Source: Clostridia bacterium (GTDB lineage: Bacteria > Bacillota > Clostridia > Christensenellales > CAG-314). Taken from it: DNA of 64,000 bases. Below are positions 16,766 to 24,367 of this stretch, piece after piece (the stretch's first letter is position 1; each line of letters begins with the position of its first letter). The DNA is taken from positions 14,789-78,788 of the forward strand of contig CAAGHL010000054.1 of NCBI GenBank assembly GCA_900769665.1, written 5' to 3'. Position numbers and translations under genes: made by a program. The notes beneath the pieces were generated by a model. It was not told where the DNA came from. It saw only the letters and a list, made by a program, of their open reading frames with translations, and made no database searches.

Positions 16766-18181
16766 ATGATTGACGCCTTATTGGCAATTGCAATAATGTT
16801 GTTGCTCGGACTACTGTCCACGCGACTTATGAAGTTGATCGGTCTACCCAACGTAACGGGCTACCTGATTGTAGGCCTTATCATCGGTCCGTATGCGCTG
16901 GGGATAATATCGCAAGATGTTTACGACAGTATCGAGATTTTGTCGAGTATTGCGCTGGGATTTATCGGTTTCAGTATCGGTGTGGAGTTTAAGTTGTCGC
17001 ATGTCAAGGAAATCGGCGCAAAGGCAATTACTATCACCTTTTTCCAAGCATTGGCGGCAACGTTGTGCGTGGATATCGTGCTTGTGGCTACATCCTTTTT
17101 TACCGGTATGAAGACTTACGAGGCTATCATACTGGGCGCAATAGCTACGGCAACCGCACCTGCCGCTACGTTAATGGTTGTGCGCCAATATCGCGCAAAG
17201 GGTATCGTGACGGATACGTTGTTGCCCGTAGTTGCGCTTGACGACGCAATCGGTTTGGTAGTGTTTGCAATCAGCAACAGCATTGCATTGTCTCTTGCAA
17301 GCGGACAAGCCGTAACGGTAATGAATCTTATCGTAGTACCTATTGTGGAAATTTTGCTGTCACTCGTTGTCGGCGGTCTAATCGGGTTGTTGCTGTCGCT
17401 TGTGCCGCGCTTTTTCAAGTCGCGCGACAATCGACTTATCGCAACGGTGTTTGCCGTATTTTGCTGCTTGGGTATTTGTACGCTGTTCGAACGCTTGGAA
17501 AAAGCCTACAATTTCCCCTTTACGCTGTCCGATCTGTTAGTGTGTATGATGGCAGGCGCGGTATTTGTCAACGTGCGTAGGGAAGCTTCTCAAATGATGG
17601 AAGGTACCGACCATTGGACGCCGCCGATACTGATGTTGTTCTTTATCCTCAGCGGAGCGGAACTAAACGTTGCGACATTCTTTGGCAATTGGCAACTTGT
17701 TGTGTGTATTTTGCTGTATATATTTGCGCGTTGCTTGGGCAAGTACTTCGGCGCGCGTTTAGGCGCTACAATTACGCATGCGGATACCAATGTTCGCAAA
17801 TACTTGGGTGTTACGTTGTTTCCGCAAGCGGGCGTGGCAATCGGTATGGCTACCATGTGCAAGCAGGAGTTTACCAAGGCAGGCTATCCCGATGTCGGGA
17901 CGGGGATAGTTACCATTACAATGTGTGCGGTCATGGTGTACGAGCTTCTCGGACCTATTCTTACAAAGTGGGCACTCGGTCGTGCGGGAGAAATCGACGA
18001 CAAATTGCTACATCCCAAAAAATACAAACCCGCTGTTGTCGTTACGGGTGATGACGGAGTTGCCGTTACTCAATCGCAACAAACTTTACCTGCGGAAACC
18101 CCCTCGAATGCCGTTAATGAACAACCCGACAATCAGTCGACTACGGAAAGCGACAGCAAACAAGACGAACAAACAAAATAA
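16766..18181 (+). CDS. Cation:proton antiporter (CPA2 / KefB-like)
   Basis: This 471-residue membrane protein has about 12 hydrophobic segments. VTGYLIVGLIIGPYALG near the start and the VALDDAIGLVVFA segment with paired Asp residues are typical of CPA2 sodium or potassium/proton exchangers. After the transporter comes a hydrophilic tail of about 60 residues rich in Gln, Asp, Ser and Thr, with no recognised TrkA-N domain. The ATG overlaps the stop of a short upstream frame in an ATGA arrangement and has AAGAAGG upstream. A 57-residue acidic protein follows. The transported ion cannot be told from sequence. Confidence 0.88.
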   Translation: MIDALLAIAIMLLLGLLSTRLMKLIGLPNVTGYLIVGLIIGPYALGIISQDVYDSIEILSSIALGFIGFSIGVEFKLSHVKEIGAKAITITFFQALAATLCVDIVLVATSFFTGMKTYEAIILGAIATATAPAATLMVVRQYRAKGIVTDTLLPVVALDDAIGLVVFAISNSIALSLASGQAVTVMNLIVVPIVEILLSLVVGGLIGLLLSLVPRFFKSRDNRLIATVFAVFCCLGICTLFERLEKAYNFPFTLSDLLVCMMAGAVFVNVRREASQMMEGTDHWTPPILMLFFILSGAELNVATFFGNWQLVVCILLYIFARCLGKYFGARLGATITHADTNVRKYLGVTLFPQAGVAIGMATMCKQEFTKAGYPDVGTGIVTITMCAVMVYELLGPILTKWALGRAGEIDDKLLHPKKYKPAVVVTGDDGVAVTQSQQTLPAETPSNAVNEQPDNQSTTESDSKQDEQTK

Positions 18182-18284
18182 ATCGTAACGACGTTTAACG
18201 TGTATTACTACGCACGCGAAACGTCGTTTTTGCAAATAGACAAAGCTCGCTTGGTGTGTAAACGAGTAAAAAGAAGGAGAAACT

Positions 18285-18458
18285 ATGAAAAAGTCAACAA
18301 TGTACGACCTCATGCGGCAGTCGGAACTTATGGACGACGACGGAATGGACATAGAGGAAGCGCAACGTCAAGACGACCGCAGTAGTGCGGAAAAGTTTAC
18401 GGAACAGTACAAGGATTTTTATACGGATATTAAGATTTCTATTCGCGAAGACTGGTAA
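18285..18458 (+). CDS. Small acidic protein, 57 residues, unknown function
   Basis: A short open frame begins with ATG at 18285, six bases after an excellent ribosome-binding site (GAAGGAG, 18273-18279), and ends in TAA at 18456-18458. The product is charged, with a DDDG...DIEEAQRQDDR middle and an aromatic KFTEQYKDFYTDIK end; no membrane segment or signal peptide is present. I do not recognise a family. The strong start signal and the position 103 bp after the antiporter support a real gene. It may be co-transcribed with the antiporter, since no terminator was found between them. Confidence 0.7.
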   Translation: MKKSTMYDLMRQSELMDDDGMDIEEAQRQDDRSSAEKFTEQYKDFYTDIKISIREDW

Positions 18459-18465
18459 CCAGCTC

Positions 18466-18581
18466 GGCAATACCCACCGAAAAACGCCCTGATGGCTCCC
18501 TCCAGTCGGAGCAAAAGTGTTGGCTTCGGCTCTTATTCTCAGCCGTGCCCTCCTTCCGAGGTTTTCGGATTGGGTACAGCC
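18466..18581. repeat. Structured repeat, copy 2 (related to 9933-10067)
   Basis: Stem segments GGC/GCC, TACCC/GGGTA and CGAAAA/TTTTCG enclose an apical region that shares CTGAT, CTCCCTCC, GAGCAAA and TCCGAGG with copy 1. Arms differ from copy 1 but still pair. Confidence 0.7.
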
Positions 18582-18766
18582 TCGCCTCTTGGAGTAAAGC
18601 GGTCAAAGGCGTCGTAGTGTAGATGTTTGAAGCTGATGAAACTTTTTTCGCTTTGCCTGTTGCGCCCCTACGCACTACTCTACGCCCTACACTAGGGTTG
18701 GTGGAGTGTATATGTGATGGTGGTGGTGGCTGTTACAAAAAATGCAAAAATATTTTTCTACAGCTA

Positions 18767-18795
18767 TTGTAATTTTACGCAATGTATGGTATAAT
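18767..18795 (+). promoter_or_regulatory. Promoter of the BMP/ABC operon
   Basis: TTGTAA (18767-18772) and a perfect TATAAT (18790-18795) are separated by 17 bp. Confidence 0.8.
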
Positions 18796-18801
18796 CGGTG
18801 A

Positions 18802-19000
18802 GTGCGATAGTGCGCACAGTATTTGGAGGGCAGGTTTTTCAGCTTTACGGAAGTTGCGACTTTCCCTTTTGTCATGTTTCGAGTACTCCCCTGTTGCGGC
18901 GGACGGTTTGCCGTGACTGACCAAGTAAGATAGCTACAGCCGCGTGGCGGCATTCAACCGATAACAACGGTAGAAACCGTGTTATAAAATATCTTTGGAG
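18802..19000 (+). promoter_or_regulatory. Long structured 5' leader of the BMP lipoprotein gene
   Basis: The leader of about 200 bases contains GGAAGT/ACTTTCC, ACGG/CCGT, GCCGC/GCGGC (18939-18951) and ATAACAACGGT/ACCGTGTTAT (18961-18985), the last just before the ribosome-binding site GGAGGA (18997-19002). It does not match the purine, ykkC/PRPP or other riboswitch consensus I know. A regulatory role is inferred from length and structure. Confidence 0.4.
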
Positions 19001-19007
19001 GAACCAT

Positions 19008-20135
19008 ATGAAAAAACTTTTTGGCATTTTACTCGCAGTAGTAATGATGTTTAGCGTAGTTGGCGTTCTTGCTGCGTGCAACAACAACAACGAAGACGGT
19101 GAATTCGACTACTCTAAGATTCCCGATACAATGACTTCCGAAAACGGTAAGTATGAAATCGCGTTTATTACAGACGTAGGCGAACTCATGGATAAGTCAT
19201 TCAACCAAGGCACATGGGAGGGACTTAAAAGATACGCTTCTGAAAATAACAAGTCCTACAAGTACTATAAACCCGCAGGCGAAGCAGGTGATGACGACAG
19301 ACTTACAGCTATCGATCAAGCTGTTGAAAACGGTGCTCAAATCGTTGTTTGCTCTGGATTTTTGTTCGACAACTCTATCATAAAAGCGATTGCTAAGTAC
19401 CCCAACGTTAAATTTGCTCAAATCGACGGAACGGCAGGAGGCGAAGCTAAAAACTTTGTCGGAATCATCTTCCACGAGGAACAAGCAGGTTACCTTGCCG
19501 GTTATGCCGCAGTCAAAGAAGGCTACACAAAACTCGGTTTCTTCGGCGGTATGGAAATTCCCGCTGTTCAACGTTATGGTTACGGTTACATCCAAGGCGC
19601 ACAAGATGCAGCTAAGGAACTTAATACGAAAGTCACCATGAAGTATAACTACTGCGGTTCGTTTAATGCTGATCCCGCTTTCTTGACGACCGTTTCCGGT
19701 TGGTATAACAACGGTACAGAGGTTGTATTCTCTTGTGGCGGTAAGATTTGCGAAAACGTTTTTGCTGCTGCTGAAAAAGCTAATAAGGTTGCAATCGGCG
19801 TAGACGTTGACCAATCTTCCGAAAGTGAAATCGTAGTTACATCTGCCGAAAAGGATTTGAGAGCTGCAGGCATGCTTATTCTTGACAAATTCTATTCCGG
19901 AAAATGGGATACCGAACTTGCAGGTAAAGCTCTTAACCTTGGTGCGAAAGAAGGTGCAGTCTGCCTTCCCACGACCGCTAAATCTTGGAGATTTGAAAAG
20001 TACACGGTGGCTGATTACAACAAGCTGTATAAAGACATTGTTGACGGCAAAATTAAGGTTGACGCTACTGTAAAGAAAACCGATGAGCTTGCGAAAGTAA
20101 CTTTCAGCAATCTTACTCTTGATATTGTAAAATAA
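19008..20135 (+). CDS. BMP-family nucleoside-binding lipoprotein
   Basis: This is the extracellular substrate-binding lipoprotein of a nucleoside ABC transporter (BmpA/PnrA/BmpDEF type). A signal peptide (MKKLFGILLAVVMMF) ends in the lipobox VLAAC with Cys24 as the lipid-anchored residue. The mature part has the BMP pattern: IAFITDVGELMDKSFNQGTWEGLK, FAQIDG, GFFGG and IGVDVDQS. Codon use is more restricted and A/T-ending than in neighbours, as expected for a highly expressed gene. A terminator after the gene, before the ATPase, should yield more binding protein than transporter. The 375-residue length is normal. Confidence 0.93.
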   Translation: MKKLFGILLAVVMMFSVVGVLAACNNNNEDGEFDYSKIPDTMTSENGKYEIAFITDVGELMDKSFNQGTWEGLKRYASENNKSYKYYKPAGEAGDDDRLTAIDQAVENGAQIVVCSGFLFDNSIIKAIAKYPNVKFAQIDGTAGGEAKNFVGIIFHEEQAGYLAGYAAVKEGYTKLGFFGGMEIPAVQRYGYGYIQGAQDAAKELNTKVTMKYNYCGSFNADPAFLTTVSGWYNNGTEVVFSCGGKICENVFAAAEKANKVAIGVDVDQSSESEIVVTSAEKDLRAAGMLILDKFYSGKWDTELAGKALNLGAKEGAVCLPTTAKSWRFEKYTVADYNKLYKDIVDGKIKVDATVKKTDELAKVTFSNLTLDIVK

Positions 20136-20158
20136 TCTGTGACTTCTAACCAAAAAGG

Positions 20159-20185
20159 AAGGGCAACCTTTTGCCCTTTCTTTTT
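20159..20185 (+). terminator. Terminator between BMP lipoprotein and ABC ATPase genes
   Basis: AAGGGCAA (20159-20166) and TTGCCCTT (20171-20178) surround a CCTT loop, and TTTTT follows. Partial read-through would explain how downstream transporter genes are expressed at a lower level. Confidence 0.85.
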
Positions 20186-20290
20186 GTTAATTACTCTTTT
20201 ATCGATAAATGTAGCAGAATTTTGTATACGTATACGATTTTTTGCGACATAATACATTGCTTAAACGCAAGAGTAATTAACAAAAAGAAA
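20177..20290. mobile_element. Nested inverted-repeat unit carrying palindromic copy 3
   Basis: A 22-bp arm (20177-20198) is repeated exactly in reverse complement at 20269-20290; both contain TTGTTAATTACTCTT or its complement. The 42-bp palindrome (20209-20250) lies near the centre. The 114-bp unit resembles a miniature inverted-repeat insertion; its left arm overlaps the T-run of the BMP terminator. Confidence 0.6.
20209..20250. repeat. Palindromic ATACGTAT element, copy 3
   Basis: The arms are ATGTAGCAGAA and TTTTTGCGACAT, the centre GTATACGTATAC. Most positions pair, with G/T pairs at two others. It lies 71 bp before the ATPase gene. Confidence 0.85.
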
Positions 20291-20321
20291 AACTTTCAAC
20301 TCTACAAGTAAGGAGAAGTAT

Positions 20322-21899
20322 ATGGCGGACAACACACCAAACGTAGTGGAGGAACAATCTCCCTACGTAATCGAAATGCGCCACATCACCAAGGTTTTCC
20401 CCGGAATCGTTGCCAACGACGACATAACGTTGCAACTGAAACGCGGCGAAATCCATGCTTTACTCGGTGAAAACGGCGCAGGAAAAAGCACGCTTATGAG
20501 CGTGTTGTTCGGGCTGTATCAGCCTGAGCAAGGCGAGATACTAAAAGACGGTAAAGTTGTAACCATCAACAGCCCCAACGACGCGACTGCGCTCGGCATA
20601 GGTATGGTACATCAACATTTCAAGTTGGTGGATGTGTTTACCGTATTAGACAACATCATTCTTGGCGCAGAGGAAACCAAATTAGGTTTTATACAAAAGA
20701 AAAACGCACGTAAGAAGGTGTTGGCACTTTCGGAGAAATACGGACTCAACGTTGATGTCGACGCCAAGGTGGAAGACATAACCGTAGGCATGCAACAACG
20801 TACCGAAATACTCAAAATGTTGTTCCGCGACAATGAAATACTGATTTTCGACGAGCCTACGGCGGTACTAACTCCGCAAGAAATCGAAGAGTTGATGAAG
20901 ATCATGCGTGACCTTGCCAAGGAAGGCAAGTCGATACTGTTCATTACGCACAAACTCAACGAAATCATGGCTGTTGCCGATCGCGTGACGGTTTTGCGTA
21001 AAGGCAAGTACATCGGTACAGTCAACACCAAGGATACCACCGTACAGCAATTGTCCGACATGATGGTCGGTCGCCCCGTGCAACTTGTCGTGGACAAATC
21101 AGTCGCAACTCCGGGCGAAGTCGTGCTACAAGTGAAACACATGTGCATGAAGAGCAAACTTCACCACAAAGACGCCGTTCACGACGTTACTTTCAACGTT
21201 CGTGCGGGCGAAATCGTGTGTATCGCCGGTATCGACGGCAACGGACAAACGGAATTCGTACACGGGTTGACGGGTTTGGAAAAACTTGAAAGCGGCAGGA
21301 TAATTTTGTGTGGAGAAGATATTACTCACACGTCCATTCGTCACCGCAATACACACGGTATGAGCCATATTCCCGAAGATCGTCACAAACACGGTCTTGT
21401 GTTGGACTTCACGTTGGAGCAAAACATAGTTTTACAACGCTATTTTGAGCCGACCTTCCAAAAGAACGGGTTTATCAAATTTGACGAAGTGCGTCGTTAC
21501 GCAACGGAACTTATCGACAAATTCGACGTTCGTAGCGGACAAGGTCCCGTTACACAGGCACGCAGCATGTCGGGCGGAAACCAACAGAAAGCTATCGTCG
21601 CGAGAGAAATGGACCGCGACCATCAACTGCTTGTCGCCGTGCAGCCTACACGCGGTTTGGACGTAGGCGCAATAGAGTTTATCCACAAGGAAATCGTCAA
21701 GGAACGTGACAGTGGCAAGGCAATATTGCTTGTCAGTTTGGAGCTTGACGAAGTAATGAATTTGTCCGATCGTATACTTGTCATGTACGAGGGTGAAATC
21801 GTCGGCGAATTGGATCCCAAACAAATTACCGTGCAGGAACTCGGTCTGTATATGGCAGGTGCCAAACGTCAATCGGCGAAGGAGGCTACAAATGAATAA
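20322..21899 (+). CDS. Nucleoside ABC transporter ATP-binding protein
   Basis: A cytoplasmic ATPase with two tandem ABC domains, the form used by BMP-dependent nucleoside importers and sugar importers of the same class. The first domain has Walker A GENGAGKST (49-57). The second has a degenerate P-loop (GIDGNGQTE), normal for this family, but keeps the signature MSGGNQQKAIVARE. The 525 residues fit. The start follows AAGGAG. Its end overlaps the first permease gene by eight bases, so the transporter subunits are made from one message. Confidence 0.94.
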   Translation: MADNTPNVVEEQSPYVIEMRHITKVFPGIVANDDITLQLKRGEIHALLGENGAGKSTLMSVLFGLYQPEQGEILKDGKVVTINSPNDATALGIGMVHQHFKLVDVFTVLDNIILGAEETKLGFIQKKNARKKVLALSEKYGLNVDVDAKVEDITVGMQQRTEILKMLFRDNEILIFDEPTAVLTPQEIEELMKIMRDLAKEGKSILFITHKLNEIMAVADRVTVLRKGKYIGTVNTKDTTVQQLSDMMVGRPVQLVVDKSVATPGEVVLQVKHMCMKSKLHHKDAVHDVTFNVRAGEIVCIAGIDGNGQTEFVHGLTGLEKLESGRIILCGEDITHTSIRHRNTHGMSHIPEDRHKHGLVLDFTLEQNIVLQRYFEPTFQKNGFIKFDEVRRYATELIDKFDVRSGQGPVTQARSMSGGNQQKAIVAREMDRDHQLLVAVQPTRGLDVGAIEFIHKEIVKERDSGKAILLVSLELDEVMNLSDRILVMYEGEIVGELDPKQITVQELGLYMAGAKRQSAKEATNE

Positions 21900-23226
21900 A
21901 TTTATCGCCTTTTTTGTCGCGATCGGCAAATGGTTCAAAAATGTCGGCATTGCAATTGGCAAATGGTTCAAAAATTGGTTTGTACCTGTCGACGGCAAGG
22001 CAATTATCCCCGTTCGTATCGGGCGTTGGTTCAAATCGTTGTTTGTCAAAACGGACGACGTGGATGAACCTCGACTGAAAACGTTGTTAAAAAAGGACGG
22101 TGTCAAATCATTTGTTGCAACGTTGATGTCGATATTTATCGGTATTTTCATCGGCTTCCTTATTATGTTGTACAAACCTTCAAATGCGTTTGTAGGTTTG
22201 AAGTACTTGTTGCTTGGCTCATTCAGTAATGCGCCTAAAACGATAGGTGACGCTTTGTTCGATGCAACGCCGTTGATTATGACCGGTTTGTCCGTTGCGT
22301 TTGCCTACAAAGTGGGGTTGTTTAACATCGGTGCACCGGGGCAGTATCTTATGGGTACGTTGTTTTCCCTTTTAGTTGCACTTAACTTCCACGGGCCGGT
22401 TTGGTTAGTTTGGATATGTGCAGTTCTTGCCGGCGCAGTAGGAGGCGCTTTGTGGGGAGCAATACCCGGATTGTTTAAGGCATTTTTGAACATAAACGAA
22501 GTAATTGCTTCGATTATGTGTAACTGGATTGCAATCAACTTCGTCGCATGGATTTTCAGCGGAAGCAGTATGACCAATCCTTCCATCAACTCTTATGTGC
22601 AAAAGCCTATCGATGTTACGGGGGTTACAAATCCAAAATTAGGGTTGGACAAGATTTTTGTCGGATCGCAAAAAATCGACTGTACGATATTGATTGCAAT
22701 CGCCATTGCTATTATTGCGTACATTATTATGAACAAGACAACTTTCGGTTTCGAATTGCAAGCTACGGGAAAAAATAAATTTGCTGCAAAATACGCCGGA
22801 ATAAAAGATAAGCGAAACATTGCTTTGTCCATGATAATTGCGGGTTCGTTTGCAGGCTTGGGTGCTGCAATGTATTGGCTATCCAATCAAAATGCATATC
22901 AATGGCAAAACACAAGTTCATTGCCGGCTGTCGGATTTAACGGAATACCTGTTGCATTACTTGCAAGTAGCAATCCGATCGGAGTCATTTTGTCTGCGTA
23001 TTTTATTGCGCATATAAACATCGGCGGATTTTATGTCACTTCCAATACGGTATACAATGAAAAGATTACCGATATTATCGTAGCTGTTGTTGTGTATCTG
23101 TCGGCATTTAGCATGTTGTTTAAGGGACAAATTACGAAATGGATGACTCCTAAAACAAATACAAAGCAAATTGTCGAAGTGATTGACGTAAATGACAGTG
23201 CCGATGACGGGGAGGAGTCGAAATGA
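21892..23226 (+). CDS. Nucleoside ABC transporter permease, first subunit
   Basis: This BPD-transport-2 type permease has 444 residues and about ten membrane segments, including LFNIGAPGQYLMGTL and the ATGKNKFAAKYAGI cytoplasmic loop that contacts the ATPase. The ATG at 21892 overlaps the ATPase stop and has GGAGG at 21881-21885. An unusual N-terminal region of about 75 residues carries three GKWFK/GRWFK repeats before the first membrane helix. It forms the translocation path with the next gene product, which it overlaps by four bases (ATGA). Confidence 0.92.
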   Translation: MNKFIAFFVAIGKWFKNVGIAIGKWFKNWFVPVDGKAIIPVRIGRWFKSLFVKTDDVDEPRLKTLLKKDGVKSFVATLMSIFIGIFIGFLIMLYKPSNAFVGLKYLLLGSFSNAPKTIGDALFDATPLIMTGLSVAFAYKVGLFNIGAPGQYLMGTLFSLLVALNFHGPVWLVWICAVLAGAVGGALWGAIPGLFKAFLNINEVIASIMCNWIAINFVAWIFSGSSMTNPSINSYVQKPIDVTGVTNPKLGLDKIFVGSQKIDCTILIAIAIAIIAYIIMNKTTFGFELQATGKNKFAAKYAGIKDKRNIALSMIIAGSFAGLGAAMYWLSNQNAYQWQNTSSLPAVGFNGIPVALLASSNPIGVILSAYFIAHINIGGFYVTSNTVYNEKITDIIVAVVVYLSAFSMLFKGQITKWMTPKTNTKQIVEVIDVNDSADDGEESK

Positions 23227-24230
23227 TTACTCTTATTCAATCAACGATTCTTTATATGATTCCGCTTATGATAGTAGCTCTTGCCGGCGTTTTTGCCGAA
23301 AGAAGCGGAATAATCAACATTGCCTTGGAAGGTATGATGATTATCGGTGCATTTGCGGGTGTACTGTTCGTTTGGGCTGTGCAAAACGCAGGATACCCCA
23401 AAGAACAAGCTCAATGGCTATTGTTGTTGGCAATGATAGTTTCTGCATTTGCAGGCGCGGTTTACTCGCTGTTGTTGTCGTTTTCTGCTGTTAATCTTCG
23501 AGCGGATCAAACTATCGGCGGAACCGCACTTAATATGATTGCTCCTGCGTTGGTAGTATTTATCGCACGTCTTATCGGGTCGATTGACGAAATTACAATG
23601 AAAGGTGCAATCGGTTGGTTTATGCTACGTCCGTCTGATTTCGGCTTCCCTATGGTTACTCCAGAGGGTGGCGGTAGACCTGTAGAACAAGATTTGGGAT
23701 TTTTCAACATCTTCTTCGACCAAACGTACATTACAACATATATATTGATCGCTTTGTTTGTGGTTTTGTCCATTGTGTTGTACAAAACACGTTTCGGTTT
23801 GCGTCTCCGTGCTTGCGGCGAACATCCACAAGCTGCAGATAGTGTAGGCATCAATGTTCACAAAATGCGCTACATCGGTACTACAATTTCGGGCGCATTG
23901 GCAGGACTTGGCGGTTTTGTTGCGGTACTTACAACTGCAAACGGTACCGCAGGCGCAAACATTGCAGGTTTAGGATTCTTGGCGTTGGCAGTAATGATTT
24001 TCGGCAACTGGAAACCGTTGAGTATTGCGTTGGCATCACTATTCTTTGGGCTTATGCAGTGCATTGCCGCCTCGTACGACTCTATATCTTTTTTGAGAGA
24101 TTTAGGCATCAGCAAGTATGTTTACAAGATGATTCCTTACATCGCTACATTAGTAGTGCTAGCCTTTACTTCCAAAAACTCTCGTGCACCCAAAGCCGAA
24201 GGTATCCCCTACGACAAGGGACAAAGATAA
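23223..24230 (+). CDS. Nucleoside ABC transporter permease, second subunit
   Basis: A 335-residue permease of the same superfamily, with AERSGIINIALEGMMIIGAF near the N terminus and the conserved loop RACGEHPQAADSVGINV. It overlaps the preceding permease by ATGA and has GGGGAGG upstream, so translation is coupled. Together with the lipoprotein and ATPase it completes a nucleoside importer. A terminator follows, and the pyrimidine-nucleoside phosphorylase gene after it gives the imported substrate a catabolic fate. Confidence 0.93.
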   Translation: MITLIQSTILYMIPLMIVALAGVFAERSGIINIALEGMMIIGAFAGVLFVWAVQNAGYPKEQAQWLLLLAMIVSAFAGAVYSLLLSFSAVNLRADQTIGGTALNMIAPALVVFIARLIGSIDEITMKGAIGWFMLRPSDFGFPMVTPEGGGRPVEQDLGFFNIFFDQTYITTYILIALFVVLSIVLYKTRFGLRLRACGEHPQAADSVGINVHKMRYIGTTISGALAGLGGFVAVLTTANGTAGANIAGLGFLALAVMIFGNWKPLSIALASLFFGLMQCIAASYDSISFLRDLGISKYVYKMIPYIATLVVLAFTSKNSRAPKAEGIPYDKGQR

Positions 24231-24252
24231 CCGCATATCGCTACATTACAAA

Positions 24253-24280
24253 AGAGTGCCTTGTAGGGCGCTCTTTTTTT
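24253..24280 (+). terminator. Terminator of the nucleoside transporter operon
   Basis: AGAGTGCC (24253-24260) pairs with GGCGCTCT (24267-24274) including one T-G pair, followed by a run of T. Confidence 0.85.
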
Positions 24281-24290
24281 GTTTTTACTA

Positions 24291-24319
24291 TTGAAATACC
24301 CTGCGTAATGTGGTACAAT
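24291..24319 (+). promoter_or_regulatory. Promoter for the nucleoside phosphorylase gene
   Basis: TTGAAA (24291-24296), 17-bp spacer ending TGTGG, and TACAAT (24314-24319). It starts 11 bp after the preceding terminator. Confidence 0.75.
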
Positions 24320-24367
24320 AGTATGGCAAAATACGGAGGGCGGGGAAGTCCCGCATATGGAGAAGCG

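Larger units (their letters stand above)
18459..19007. other. 549-bp gap before the BMP operon
   Basis: The gap has a structured repeat (18466-18581), a promoter (18767-18795) and a 5' leader of about 210 bases with several hairpins. No gene is supported; a minus-strand open frame at 18439-18675 follows the repeat. Confidence 0.65.

Noticed and set aside
18439..18675. 78-codon open frame on the minus strand
   Set aside because: It covers the second structured repeat and overlaps the end of the well-supported 57-residue gene.
18802..19000. Purine riboswitch upstream of the BMP gene
   Set aside because: The conserved purine-riboswitch junction sequences are absent, although the leader is structured.
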